A stretch of DNA of 64,000 bases from Streptomyces sp. TLI_146 (GTDB taxonomy: Bacteria > Actinomycetota > Actinomycetes > Streptomycetales > Streptomycetaceae). How positions within the stretch are numbered: position 1 is the first letter of the stretch; every line of letters starts with the position of its first letter. Location: positions 4,216,001 through 4,280,000 of the forward strand of contig NZ_PJMX01000001.1 in the NCBI RefSeq assembly GCF_002846415.1, in the 5' to 3' direction. Shown piece by piece: positions 9,163-17,752 of the stretch. A program made the position numbers and the translations under genes. The notes beneath the pieces were generated by a model. That model was not told where the DNA came from and ran no database searches. It was given only the letters and a program-made list of their open reading frames with translations.

Positions 9163-9870
9163 ATGACCGAAATCAAGAACTATCTGCGATCGCTGGAGCG
9201 AAGCCGTGCGGCGCTGCTGCGAGCCGACCGGCCGCGCACTTTCACGCTGGCCGGACACGAGTGGGATCTGCTGGACGGCGTGTTCGCGCCGCCGTTCTCC
9301 GCGTCGACGGGGGCGGCCGTGGAACTGCTCGGGCTGAGCGGCCCGCGACAGCGGCCCTGGCGCGGGTCCTTACTGGAAGTGGGCTGCGGGACCGGGGTGA
9401 TCGCCGTCCGCGCCGCGCTGGCGGGCGCCGGCCCGGTGACGGCCCTGGACATCAATGAACAGGCCGTCCGCAACACGGAGATGAACGCGCACCGGCACGG
9501 CGTCGCGGACCGCCTCACCGCCGTGCACAGCGACCTGTTCGACGCGCTGGAGCCCGGCCGGAGCTACGACACGGTGTACTGGCACTCCAACTTCGTGCTC
9601 GCCCCGCCCACGTACCGCCACGAGACGGTCCACGAACAGGCCTATGTGGACCCGGGCTACCGCGCCCACCGTCGCTATCTGGCTGAGGCCCCGGCCTTCG
9701 CGGCCGCCGGGGGAAGGGTGCTGCTGCACTTCAGCGACCGCGGGGACATCGACGCGCTGCACCGGATCGCGGCGGAGTGCGACCGCACACTGCGGGTGCT
9801 CGACAGCCGCCGGATCGAGGAGGGCGAGGAGACGGTCGAGCACATTCTGTACGGGATTACAGCGCGCTGA
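9163..9870 (+). CDS. SAM-dependent methyltransferase, PrmC/RlmG-like fold
   Basis: 235 aa from an ATG at 9163; the frame is open upstream to 9091 but with no better start. The SAM-binding motif LLEVGCGTGV (about residues 69-78) and the acidic strand-2 residue in VTALDINEQAV are clear. PrmC-type enzymes carry NPPY at motif IV; here the equivalent stretch is YWHSNFVLAPP, so the substrate is unlikely to be the usual glutamine amide or RNA base. Codon 70 is TTA (9370-9372), which fits a role in secondary metabolism. It is divergent from the GAF/PucR regulator. Methylation of a phenazine or of another pathway intermediate is a reasonable inference from position only. Confidence 0.8.
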   Translation: MTEIKNYLRSLERSRAALLRADRPRTFTLAGHEWDLLDGVFAPPFSASTGAAVELLGLSGPRQRPWRGSLLEVGCGTGVIAVRAALAGAGPVTALDINEQAVRNTEMNAHRHGVADRLTAVHSDLFDALEPGRSYDTVYWHSNFVLAPPTYRHETVHEQAYVDPGYRAHRRYLAEAPAFAAAGGRVLLHFSDRGDIDALHRIAAECDRTLRVLDSRRIEEGEETVEHILYGITAR

Positions 9871-10078
9871 GGAAAACCGGTCGGAGTTCCGGATTCACGG
9901 GGCACATTCGGCGCCAATCCGCATATGGCGGCCCGGGCTTGAATGCGATGCGACTCCCGGAATTCCGCGATTCCGTGATTCCGCCTTCCCCCGGGTCCGG
10001 GCACTCCCTGCCGTGCGGCCGAATTCCGAATACGGGGGAATTCGTCGCAGACAAGGAGATTTCCCCGGAGCCGATCCG
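9871..10078. other. Convergent intergenic spacer with ATTCCG-type repeats
   Basis: 208 bp of lower GC than its surroundings between convergent genes. It has three near-tandem ATTCCG units (about 9961-9982), the palindrome CGGAATTCCG (9958-9967) and two further GAATTC sites around 10021-10042. No gene or clear hairpin terminator is recognised. It could be a remnant of foreign DNA or simply a degenerate spacer. Confidence 0.4.
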
Positions 10079-11578
10079 CTACGGCGTCGACAGGGCCGCG
10101 TCCCGTACCGCCGGTTCGGGGAGCGCGGCGAGGCTCGCCGCGATCTCGTCGGCGCGGCGGGTGAAGGAGGCGACGGCGCTGACGAAGTAGTAGGCGCCGC
10201 GCGTCAGTTCACCCAGCACGAAGAGGTGGTCGTCGGCCTGCCCGGACGCGGTGAGGGCGCGGCCGGTCTCCTCGTCGACCCGGATGCCGCCGTGCGGGTG
10301 GTCGGCGAGGACGCCCGAGGTGCGGGCGAGCCCGAGGAGGCCGCCCGCCGACGGCGGCTCGGGCCGGTAGACCGAGGTGACCGCGTTGACCACCAGATCG
10401 GCGCGGTCGGCCTCGCCGCCCTCGTACCGAACCAGGTAGCCGTCGCCGTCGCGCTCGACCGTCTCGATGCCCGCGCGCACCCGCAGCCGCTTCTCGTCGC
10501 ACAGCTCGACCAACTTGACCGCCGTGGAGCGCGGGATGGGCGAGGCAAAGCTCCACAGCCGGGCGTGCAGGGTGCGCAGCACCTGCTCCTTGTCGCTGTC
10601 GTGCAGAGCCAGCCACAGGTCCTGGCCGATGTCGACGACCGCGCGCTGGAGCAGCTGGGTGCCGATGTCGTCCGAGAGGGAGTCGTCGAGCTGGCGGCGC
10701 AGCCGCTCCTCGGCGGGGGCCGGGTCCAGGAGGTCGGCGGCGATCGCGTCGAAGTCGCCGCCCGCCGCCTCGACCTCCTCCCGCGCGAGCGCCGCGATGT
10801 CCGCGAGCCACAGCGGCTTGGGCAGCTCCGCGAGCCGCTCGGCGGTCAGCACGGCCGGCCGTACCCGCGCGGCCTTGCGGCGCACCGACGGCAGCAGCCC
10901 CGAGCGGGACGCCAGGGTGACCCGCCCCCGGTGGCCGAAGGCGCGCAGGGCCATCAGCACATCGGTGGCGATCATGCCGGAGCCGATGACCGCGATCTCG
11001 GCGTCCTCGGCGACCTCGGCCAGGGCGTCCCGCAGGGGATACGGGTCGTCGATGTAGCCGGGGGTGCCGCGCAGCCCGTACGCGTCGTCGTCGGCGCGGC
11101 CGCCGACGCACAGCACCGCGCGGTCCACCCGGACGCCTCCGCTCGCGTGGCGGATGACGACGCCGTCCCCGTCGCGCTCGACGCCGGTGGCCCTCTCCTC
11201 GACCGACCGCACGCGCCACCCGGCCGCGCGCAGCTTGTCCAGGGCCTCCTCGACCCCGTCCTCCAGGTAGTCGCCGTAGACCGGGCGGGACAGGAAGCGG
11301 TGCACCCCGCGCTCGTCCGGGTGCACGGCGAGGCCCCGGGCCTCGGCCCAGCGCACGCCGTGCTCGGGGTCGTTCAGGTACAGGGACATGCCGAACATCG
11401 GCCCGTTGGCGAGGACGGCCTCGGTGTCGCGCTGGTAGGCGCGGCCGCGCCAGCGGCCCTCGGGGCGGTCGACGAGGACCAGCTCGCCCGGCCCGGTGAA
11501 CTCCTCCACCCGGGCGGCGAGCGCGGCCACCAGCGTCGCCCCCACGGTCCCGCATCCGATCACGCCGATGCCAGGCAT
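10079..11578 (-). CDS. FAD/NAD(P)-binding oxidoreductase
   Basis: 499 aa. Two dinucleotide-binding motifs are visible: GVIGCGTVGATLVAAL at residues 4-19 and IAVIGSGMIATDVL near residue 195. The stretch after the first (RGRAYQRDTEAVLANGP) is typical of the NAD_binding_9 / FAD-NAD(P)-binding group of actinobacterial flavoproteins. The ATG at 11578 follows GGAAAGGAAC. It is the last gene of the leftward run phzB-phzF-BBE-this gene, 35 bp after the BBE oxidase, so it most likely acts on a phenazine intermediate as a reductase, oxidase or hydroxylase. The exact reaction cannot be read from sequence. Confidence 0.82.
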   Translation of the reverse strand: MPGIGVIGCGTVGATLVAALAARVEEFTGPGELVLVDRPEGRWRGRAYQRDTEAVLANGPMFGMSLYLNDPEHGVRWAEARGLAVHPDERGVHRFLSRPVYGDYLEDGVEEALDKLRAAGWRVRSVEERATGVERDGDGVVIRHASGGVRVDRAVLCVGGRADDDAYGLRGTPGYIDDPYPLRDALAEVAEDAEIAVIGSGMIATDVLMALRAFGHRGRVTLASRSGLLPSVRRKAARVRPAVLTAERLAELPKPLWLADIAALAREEVEAAGGDFDAIAADLLDPAPAEERLRRQLDDSLSDDIGTQLLQRAVVDIGQDLWLALHDSDKEQVLRTLHARLWSFASPIPRSTAVKLVELCDEKRLRVRAGIETVERDGDGYLVRYEGGEADRADLVVNAVTSVYRPEPPSAGGLLGLARTSGVLADHPHGGIRVDEETGRALTASGQADDHLFVLGELTRGAYYFVSAVASFTRRADEIAASLAALPEPAVRDAALSTP

Positions 11579-11613
11579 GTGGTGTTCCTTTCCTGAAGAA
11601 CGATGACGGACCG

Positions 11614-12990
11614 TCAGCGAGTTTCGGCCGGGGGGATGTTGTGGTAGCTCCGGAACAGGTTTCCGGGGTCGTACACGGCCTTCAGCGCGGCGAGCCGCTC
11701 GTAGTCCGCCTCGTCGTAGCAGGCCCTCAGCTGCTCGGCCGTCACGGGCCCGCCGAGCAGGAAGTTCGGCGCGATGCCGGTCACCCGGTCGCCGAAGAGG
11801 GCGTAGACCCGCTCGTGCCCGGCCCGCTCGGCGGCGGCCACGGTGTCGCCCGCGCCGGGGGCGACGCGGCTCAGCACCCGGACCAGGAAGCGGGCGTCGC
11901 GGTGGCCCACCGACGAGGGCACGGCCGGGCGGCGGGCGAGGGCGCCGCCCAGGTGGCTGATCTGGACGACGCAGTTCAGGCCCGAGCCCGGCCCGGTCAG
12001 CTCCACGATCCGGGCGGCCGTGGTCACATCGAGGTCGTCGAGCAGGACGTTGGTGCCGTAGTACGCCATCGGGGTCGGCGGATCGCGGTAGATCGCGTCC
12101 GATTCGGTGTACGGCATGTCCGTGAGCGTGTCGAGCACGTAAGGGCCGAGCGCGCGCAGCGGGGCGACGGCCGCCTCGCCCTCGGCGGCGCTTCCGGTGT
12201 GGGCGATCCGGATGTGCGCGGTGTACCGGCCGCGTACGGGCTCGGGCACCACCGGCTTGTCCGGGAAGGGCACCAGACCGATCGAGGAGGTCATCTCCTC
12301 GCCCTGGTCCGCCGTCCACTCCAGCCAGGTGCGCAGGGCGTCGGGCACGTACCGCTCGGCGAAGTACAGGCCGCCGCCGTAGATCCGGGGCTGGCGGACC
12401 AGCTCCACGTCGAGGGAGGTGACCACGCCGAAGTTGCCCCCGGCGCCGCGCACCGCCCAGAACAGGTCCGGGTCGCTCGCGGCGGTGACGTTGCGCAGCT
12501 CGCCGTCGGCGGTGACCAGCTCGGCCGCGGTGATCCGGTCGGCGGCGAAGCCGTAGGTGCGGGCCAGCAGGCCGATGCCGCCCTCGACGGTGTAGCCGAC
12601 CGCGCCGACGCCGAGCGTGCTGCCGGAGAGCGGCGCGAGCCCGTGGCGCGCGGCCTCCCGGATCACGTCGCCCCAGGGCGTCCCGGCCCGGATGCGGGCG
12701 ATGCCGCTGCCGGGGTCGACCTCCACGCCGCGCATCCGCGCGGTGGTCACCAGGACGCCGCCGGTGCGGTCGCCGGGCAGGCCGTGGCCGGTGGACTGCA
12801 CCGCGAGGGGCAGCCCGCGCCCGGCGGCCAGCCGGACGGCGGCGCGCACGTCGTCAGGACTCGTGGCGCCGACCACGACGTCCGGCCGCTGGCCGAACCC
12901 GAGCTGGTACGCGGCGACTTCCTCGTCGTATCCCGCCGACTCCCGCCCGAGGACCGGGCCTTCGCTCGCGATGTCCGCGGGCACGTTCAC
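11614..12990 (-). CDS. Berberine-bridge-type FAD-linked oxidase (copy 1)
   Basis: 458 aa, GTG start at 12990 with GAGAGG upstream. FAD_binding_4 fills the N-terminal half and the BBE motif YDPGNLFRSYHNIPP the C-terminus. The histidine that bonds the flavin 8-alpha carbon is present in QSTGHGLPG. The cysteine that makes the second flavin bond in bicovalent enzymes is replaced (LSGSTLGVGAVGYTVEGG where G-x-CP-x-VG is expected), so a single covalent link is predicted. It lies 12 bp after phzF in the phzB operon, so it probably oxidises a phenazine or dihydrophenazine intermediate. It is a clear paralogue of the oxidase at 23475-24893. Confidence 0.92.
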   Translation of the reverse strand: MNVPADIASEGPVLGRESAGYDEEVAAYQLGFGQRPDVVVGATSPDDVRAAVRLAAGRGLPLAVQSTGHGLPGDRTGGVLVTTARMRGVEVDPGSGIARIRAGTPWGDVIREAARHGLAPLSGSTLGVGAVGYTVEGGIGLLARTYGFAADRITAAELVTADGELRNVTAASDPDLFWAVRGAGGNFGVVTSLDVELVRQPRIYGGGLYFAERYVPDALRTWLEWTADQGEEMTSSIGLVPFPDKPVVPEPVRGRYTAHIRIAHTGSAAEGEAAVAPLRALGPYVLDTLTDMPYTESDAIYRDPPTPMAYYGTNVLLDDLDVTTAARIVELTGPGSGLNCVVQISHLGGALARRPAVPSSVGHRDARFLVRVLSRVAPGAGDTVAAAERAGHERVYALFGDRVTGIAPNFLLGGPVTAEQLRACYDEADYERLAALKAVYDPGNLFRSYHNIPPAETR

Positions 12991-13002
12991 TGGACTGCCT
13001 CT

Positions 13003-13836
13003 CTACACATAGATCGTGCCGCGGGCGACGACCGCACCGTGACCCCCGACGTGCACCGCGCCGACCCGGTCGCCCTCGCCCTCGGCGTTGGCGTACATCG
13101 GGGACGGGCGGCCCATCTCGACGCCCTGGAGGATCTCCAGGTCCTGGCCGTACGCGGCGAGGCCGTGGCGTGCCAGGTGGATCGCCATCGGCCCGGCCGC
13201 CGAGCCGGTCGCCGCGTCCTCGACGACGCCGTACGCCGGGGAGAACATCCGCGACCGCCAGTGCGTGCCCGAGCCCGCGAAGCAGTACGCCGACATGTCG
13301 GGGAAGGCGCGCAGCGCGTTGTGGTCCGGGGTGAGGGCGGACAGCGCCTCGACGCTCTCCAGGCCGACGAGCACGTGCCGGGGCCCGTTGCGGTAGGCCT
13401 CGACGGGGGTGATGGACGCGTCGAGTCCGAGCGCCGCGAGCAGTTCCGCGGCGTGCTCGTACGGCTCCCAGACCGGGGTCGGCTGGAGCATCCGTACGGA
13501 AGTGGCGTCGTCGTCGTGGACCAGCTCGAAGGGGACCGCGCCCATGGCGGTCTCCAGGAGCAGCCGGTCCGCCTTGCGCGGGCGCCCGATGGCGACCGCC
13601 GTGCCCAGGATCGGATGCCCGGCGAACGGCAGCTCGTTGACCGGCGTGAAGATCCGGATGCGTGCGTCGCCGCCCTGCTCGGCCGGGAGCACGAAGGTGC
13701 ACTCGGACAGGTTCATCTCCTTGGCGATCCGCTGCATCGCCTCGGCCGGCAGGTCCCCCGCGTCGAAGAACACGGCCACCGGATTGCCTTCGAGCGGGGT
13801 ACGCGAGAAGGCGTCCACCACCGTGTACTCGTGCAT
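13003..13836 (-). CDS. phzF: DHHA isomerase PhzF
   Basis: 277 aa, the family length. PhzF isomerises trans-2,3-dihydro-3-hydroxyanthranilate to the aminoketone that dimerises toward the phenazine ring. Glu45, the catalytic acid/base, is present in NLSECTFVLP. GHPILGT and EDAATGSAAGP match the other conserved active-site segments. The ATG at 13836 shares its first base with the TGA of phzB (TGATG), so the genes are translationally coupled. The BBE oxidase begins 12 bp downstream. Confidence 0.96.
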   Translation of the reverse strand: MHEYTVVDAFSRTPLEGNPVAVFFDAGDLPAEAMQRIAKEMNLSECTFVLPAEQGGDARIRIFTPVNELPFAGHPILGTAVAIGRPRKADRLLLETAMGAVPFELVHDDDATSVRMLQPTPVWEPYEHAAELLAALGLDASITPVEAYRNGPRHVLVGLESVEALSALTPDHNALRAFPDMSAYCFAGSGTHWRSRMFSPAYGVVEDAATGSAAGPMAIHLARHGLAAYGQDLEILQGVEMGRPSPMYANAEGEGDRVGAVHVGGHGAVVARGTIYV

Positions 13837-14324
13837 CAGGTGGGGATTCCCTCTCGCTTCACCGACGGGACGGGGATGCCCAGGGCGCGCAGCTGCTGGT
13901 TCGGGTTCATGAACTCCCGCTCCAGCTTGATCTTCCCGTTCTCGAACTCGAAGGAGTGGATGAAGTGGTTGCGGTAGTACCCCTCCGGGTAGCCCGGGAA
14001 GAGGATCTTGCCTTCGCCGTCGCACTCCACCCAGAACCGGTTCGGGTCCTGCGTCTCGAAGATCTCGACGTTGGTCCACACCCAGTCGGGGAAGCACTTC
14101 AGCGACCACACGGCGTGCTCGCCGAGGGTGTCACGGCCGCGGATGGCGATGGGCTCGCCGGTGTCGGTGGTCCACAGGCCGCCGACGCCGTCCTCGGTGA
14201 ACAGCAGATGCCGCTTCAGCCGGTCCTCGCCGCGGGAGTTCATGTACTGCTCGACGATGGCGCGGTTGTTCCTGCGGAGCTCCGCGTCGTCCTGGAACGC
14301 CTGCGGCTGGGTGGTCTCGGACAT
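13836..14324 (-). CDS. phzB: Phenazine ring-assembly protein PhzB (PhzA/B family)
   Basis: 162 aa, NTF2-like fold. PhzA/B promotes condensation of two aminoketone molecules into the tricyclic hexahydrophenazine. The sequence is strongly PhzB-like (NSRGEDRLKRHLLFTEDG, GLWTTDTGEP, PDWVWTNVEIFET). Only one copy exists here, as in other Streptomyces clusters, unlike the phzA/phzB pair of Pseudomonas. The ATG at 14324 follows GGAGGA. It heads the leftward operon phzB-phzF-BBE-flavoprotein. PhzG, the FMN oxidase that normally completes the pathway, is not found anywhere in the window. Confidence 0.96.
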   Translation of the reverse strand: MSETTQPQAFQDDAELRRNNRAIVEQYMNSRGEDRLKRHLLFTEDGVGGLWTTDTGEPIAIRGRDTLGEHAVWSLKCFPDWVWTNVEIFETQDPNRFWVECDGEGKILFPGYPEGYYRNHFIHSFEFENGKIKLEREFMNPNQQLRALGIPVPSVKREGIPT

Positions 14325-14422
14325 CGCTCGTCCTCCAAGTGCTGCGTCTGCCGTTGTACGTGCCGGGTCCCGTCCTGCTGCGACCCTGTTCCGGGGCCCG
14401 GCGCACTGGCAACCGAGTACCG

Positions 14423-14469
14423 GGGACTTTGGCAAGTACCGCCGAGAGAGCGCGCGGACCTGACGGAGT
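14423..14469 (-). promoter_or_regulatory. Bipartite motif shared by the two phz operon leaders (copy 2)
   Basis: Counterpart of 5475-5521. It contains the dyad ACTTTGGCAAGT (14426-14437, arms ACTT/AAGT) and GACCTGACGGAGT (14457-14469), in the same order, orientation and spacing as upstream of phzC. It lies about 99-145 bp before phzB. Candidate operator for co-regulation of both operons; the cognate regulator is unknown. Confidence 0.5.
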
Positions 14470-14518
14470 CCTGCGCCGCGGGCCCGGGCCGGACGGAATC
14501 CCGTCCGGGACCCGGGTC

Positions 14519-15412
14519 TCAGTCCGCGCGGGGCAGCCGGGCGCGGGCGTGGGCGATGAGCGCGGCCCCGGCGGGGCTGGTCGGGCCGTCGGTGCGCCAG
14601 GCGAGGGCGAGGCTGCCGTGGATGCGCGGCCGGTCGATCTCCACGAGCCGGACCTCCGCCTCGTTGGCGCGGGCCAGCGAGGCGGGCATGAGCGCGACGC
14701 CGAGCCCCCGTCCGGCGAGTTGGGCCAGTACGTGCGGGTCGGCGGCCTCGAACGCGATGTGCGGCCGGAACCCCGCCCCCGCGCACGCCGCCTCCACGAC
14801 ACTGCGCAGCCCGGTCCCCTGGGTGAGGCAGATCAGCGGGCGGTCGGCGAGCTCGGCGAGGCCGACGCACTCCCGGCCGGCCAGCGGGTCCTGGTGGCCG
14901 ACGGCGGCGACCAGCGGCTCGTTGACGATGTCGTAGAGCGTGATGCCGGGCGGGCGGGTCCCCGTGCGGCCGGTCACCGCGAGATCGATGCGGCCCGCGT
15001 GCAGGGCCTCCAGGAGGTGTTCGGAGCTGTCCTCGGTCAGCCCGATCTCCACCCCCGAGTGCGCCTCGTGGAAAGAGGCGAGGAGCCCCGGCAGGTCGAT
15101 GGTCTTGCCCATGGAGATGACGGTGCCGATGGTGACCCGGCCCCGTACCAGACCGCTGAGTTCGTCGACCGTCTGGCGCACGGCGGCGACGGCGGCGAGC
15201 GCGGCCTGCGCGTGCGGCAGGACGGAGGCGCCGACCGGGGTGAGCCGGACCGTACGGCTGGAGCGGTCGAGCAGGTCGTGGCCCAGCTCCCGCTCCAGCT
15301 TGCGCACTTGGGCGCTGACGCCGGGCTGGGCGACGTGCAGGGCCTCGGCCGCCTTGGTGAAGCTCGCCAGCTCGGCGACGGTGACGAAATACTCCAGCTG
15401 ACGCAGCTCCAT
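14519..15412 (-). CDS. LysR-family transcriptional regulator
   Basis: 297 aa, typical length. The N-terminal winged HTH runs about residues 1-60 (MELRQLEYFVTVAELASFTK, AAEALHVAQPGVSAQVRKLE), and a LysR substrate-binding domain occupies the rest. It is divergent from the SnoaL-like gene and MFS exporter. The intergenic region carries a perfect LysR-style dyad and a consensus -10 placed for leaderless transcription of this gene. It likely autoregulates and controls the rightward SnoaL/MFS genes; control of phzB (starting 195 bp downstream, same strand) is possible. Confidence 0.93.
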   Translation of the reverse strand: MELRQLEYFVTVAELASFTKAAEALHVAQPGVSAQVRKLERELGHDLLDRSSRTVRLTPVGASVLPHAQAALAAVAAVRQTVDELSGLVRGRVTIGTVISMGKTIDLPGLLASFHEAHSGVEIGLTEDSSEHLLEALHAGRIDLAVTGRTGTRPPGITLYDIVNEPLVAAVGHQDPLAGRECVGLAELADRPLICLTQGTGLRSVVEAACAGAGFRPHIAFEAADPHVLAQLAGRGLGVALMPASLARANEAEVRLVEIDRPRIHGSLALAWRTDGPTSPAGAALIAHARARLPRAD

Positions 15413-15460
15413 AACCGCTGATTATAGTTCGCAGAAAATGTAGATGTTGGACTTCTACAT
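15413..15460 (-). promoter_or_regulatory. lysR promoter (leaderless) and LysR operator dyad
   Basis: On the minus strand TATAAT (15426-15421) ends eight bases before the lysR ATG, so transcription should start at or within about a base of the start codon (leaderless). A perfect inverted repeat ATGTAGA-N9-TCTACAT occupies 15438-15460, overlapping where the -35 element would be. This is the layout of a LysR autoregulatory site that also serves the divergent gene at 15585. Confidence 0.65.
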
Positions 15461-15584
15461 ACGGACGGGCGCAGAGTGGACCCGCCCGGGAACGGGCACC
15501 ACCCCGGAACGGGATCCAACCGGATCCGGGACCCACCAGAGCCGGAACGCCGACCGAGCGGCTACGCGTCGAGAGGACCGTCCG

Positions 15585-15968
15585 ATGGCCCAACGCCCCA
15601 CCCAGCCGCGTGCGTTCACGTCCCCGACCACCCGGGCGGTGGTCGAGGCGTTCTTCGCCCGGCAGCGCGCCGGGGACCTCACGGGCCTGCTCGACCTCTT
15701 CGCGGACCGGGTCGACTTCTTCGCCCCGGGCGCCGCGAACGCGGGCGCGCTCGGCCCCGGCTCGACCCGCTCGGACATCTCCCTCTTCTTCTCGACGCTC
15801 GGCAAGGTCCTCGTACCCGACCGGGACTTCCTGGTCCTGGGCCAGGACGCGGTCGTCACCGGGTTCGCCCGCTGCGACACGAGCCTCAACCCGATCGCGA
15901 TGCACTTCACGGTGGCGGGGGCGAAGATCGGCCGCTGCCACCTGACCGAGGTCAGCACGAGGCTGTGA
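15585..15968 (+). CDS. SnoaL/NTF2-like protein
   Basis: 127 aa. Sequence such as TTRAVVEAFFARQRAGDLTGLLDLFADRVDFFAPG is typical of the SnoaL-like NTF2 fold, which covers polyketide cyclases, ring-assembly proteins and small-molecule isomerases. The ATG at 15585 follows GAGAGGA. It is divergent from LysR and upstream of an MFS exporter. It has no close resemblance to PhzB beyond the fold. It could shape or protect a phenazine, or act on the LysR ligand; function is unassigned. Confidence 0.8.
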   Translation: MAQRPTQPRAFTSPTTRAVVEAFFARQRAGDLTGLLDLFADRVDFFAPGAANAGALGPGSTRSDISLFFSTLGKVLVPDRDFLVLGQDAVVTGFARCDTSLNPIAMHFTVAGAKIGRCHLTEVSTRL

Positions 15969-15992
15969 TCCCGCTGCCCGCCGACGCGTCGC

Positions 15993-16030
15993 CCGAGGCG
16001 TCGTCCGAAGCATGATCCGAGGCGTCGTCC
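15993..16030 (+). repeat. 14-bp direct repeat pair
   Basis: CCGAGGCGTCGTCC occurs at 15993-16006 and again at 16017-16030, period 24, in the 182-bp gap between the SnoaL-like gene and the exporter. It may be chance in GC-rich DNA or a phased operator for the exporter. Confidence 0.4.
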
Positions 16031-16150
16031 ACGCACCTCTGACGGGCCATCAGGCCAACTTGCCAGCTTGCCCACTTCCCCCACCGCCCCGGCGAGGACG
16101 GTTCCTCCGGTACGCCTTCTGCGGGCTCCGGGGACGCAAAGGAGTACTCA

Positions 16151-17746
16151 GTGAATGCCACGACCGCGGCGAGGGGCGGGCGCGACAGCCGCGCCGCCAC
16201 CATCGCCATGGCCTGCGTGGGTGTGTTCGTCGCCTATCTGCCGGTCACCACGGTCTCGGTGAGCCTGCCGACGATCCAGCGCAGCCTGGGCGCGTCGACC
16301 GCCGACCTGTCCTGGGTCACCGACGCCTTCGTCCTGCCGATGGCGGCGCTGATCCTCACGGCCGGGGTCGTCGGTGACGTATACGGCCGCCGCAAGGTCT
16401 TCCAGGCCGGACTCGCGTTCTGCGCGACAGGCGCGGCGATAGCGCTGAGCGCGGACGCCCTGGACAGTGTCGAAGTCCTGTGGACGGGCCAGGCGTTCGC
16501 CGGGGTCGGGGCCGCCGCCCTGCTCCCCGCCACGCTGGGTCTGATCAGCCACGCGGTGCCGGATCCGCGCGAGCGCTCCAAGTACGTGAGCCTGTGGACG
16601 GCGTCCCTGATGGGCGCGCTGGCCGTCGGCCCGATGATCTCCGGCGTGATCCTGGAGAACGCCGCCTGGCGCTGGATCTTCCTGGCGCCGATCCCGGCGT
16701 CGCTGCTGACGATGGCGGCGGCGTCCCGGTACGTGGCGGACTCGCGCGCGGCCGGCGCCCGCAGGCTGGACTGGCCGGGCCAGATCACGGCGGCGATCGC
16801 GATCACGGCGCTGGTGTACGCGGTGATCGAGGGAGGCGGGGACTCGTTCGGCGAGACGCGCGTACTGCTGGCGCTGGCGCTCTCCGCGCTTTCCCTGGTG
16901 GCGTTCATCGTCACGGAGCTGCGCAGCGAGAGCCCGATGCTGGACCTGAAGCTGTTCCGCTCCCCCGCGTTCAGCGCCACGGCCCTGGTCGCGATGATCA
17001 GCTTCCTCGGCCTGATCGGCTTCATCTTCGTGCTCAGCCTGTACCTGGGGCAGGTGCAGCAGCTGGGCACGCTGGACGCGGGCTACCGGATGCTGATGTT
17101 CACGTTCACGGCGATGGTGGCCGGACCGGTCTTCGGCCAGATCATGCACAAGGTGTCGGCGCGGATCCTGATCACGACGGGCCTGCTGCTGGCGACGGGT
17201 TCGCTGCTGTCGCTGACGTCGATCGACGCGGACACGTCGTTCCTGGCGCTGGCCTGGCGCCTGGTGATCCTGGGAATCGGCTTCGGCGCGGTGTTCGCGC
17301 CGATGACGGCGACGGCGATCAACTCCGTACCGCACCAGCTGGCGGGGATGGCGGCGGCGGGCAGCAACGCGTTCCGCCAGGTCGGGGCGGCGCTGGGCCC
17401 GGCCCTGATGAGCGCGCTGCTCACGACCAAGGTGAGCGACGCGCTGCCGGGCCATCTGACGGACGCGGGCCTCGGCGCGTCCGCCCGGGACCGGGTGACG
17501 GGCGCGGTCGACAGCGGCGGCTTCGGCGCGGTCCACGCGGTCGACCTGGGCGCGGACACCCCCCGCATGCTGCACGCCTTCAGCCAGGCCTTCGTGGACG
17601 GCCTCCACCTGTGCCTGACGATCTCGGCGGCGGTGATGCTGGTGGCGGCGGTGGTGAGCGCGGTGCTGCTGCGACGGCCGCGGCCTTCTGCTCCGGCGCC
17701 GTCGGCTCCTGCCCGGCGCCAGGAGGAGCCGGCGCTGAACGGCTGA
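16151..17746 (+). CDS. MFS multidrug exporter, DHA2 (14-TM) family
   Basis: 531 aa, GTG start with AAAGGAG upstream. About 14 hydrophobic segments are visible, with the loop motif GVVGDVYGRRKVFQAG after the second helix and the DHA2-type motif C region (ALAVGPMISGVI). These proton antiporters export drug-like molecules, so this is the likely phenazine efflux and self-resistance pump. It follows the SnoaL-like gene and is probably under LysR control. It is followed by a GGGGGG-N4-CCCCCC hairpin. Confidence 0.92.
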   Translation: MNATTAARGGRDSRAATIAMACVGVFVAYLPVTTVSVSLPTIQRSLGASTADLSWVTDAFVLPMAALILTAGVVGDVYGRRKVFQAGLAFCATGAAIALSADALDSVEVLWTGQAFAGVGAAALLPATLGLISHAVPDPRERSKYVSLWTASLMGALAVGPMISGVILENAAWRWIFLAPIPASLLTMAAASRYVADSRAAGARRLDWPGQITAAIAITALVYAVIEGGGDSFGETRVLLALALSALSLVAFIVTELRSESPMLDLKLFRSPAFSATALVAMISFLGLIGFIFVLSLYLGQVQQLGTLDAGYRMLMFTFTAMVAGPVFGQIMHKVSARILITTGLLLATGSLLSLTSIDADTSFLALAWRLVILGIGFGAVFAPMTATAINSVPHQLAGMAAAGSNAFRQVGAALGPALMSALLTTKVSDALPGHLTDAGLGASARDRVTGAVDSGGFGAVHAVDLGADTPRMLHAFSQAFVDGLHLCLTISAAVMLVAAVVSAVLLRRPRPSAPAPSAPARRQEEPALNG

Positions 17747-17752
17747 CGCGCC

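Noticed and set aside
9644..11596. Long plus-strand open frame opposite the FAD oxidoreductase, and similar frames opposite most genes
   Set aside because: They are G+C-rich shadow frames; the minus-strand frame has clear dinucleotide-binding motifs and a ribosome site, while the plus-strand product is Arg/Gly/Ala-rich without motifs.
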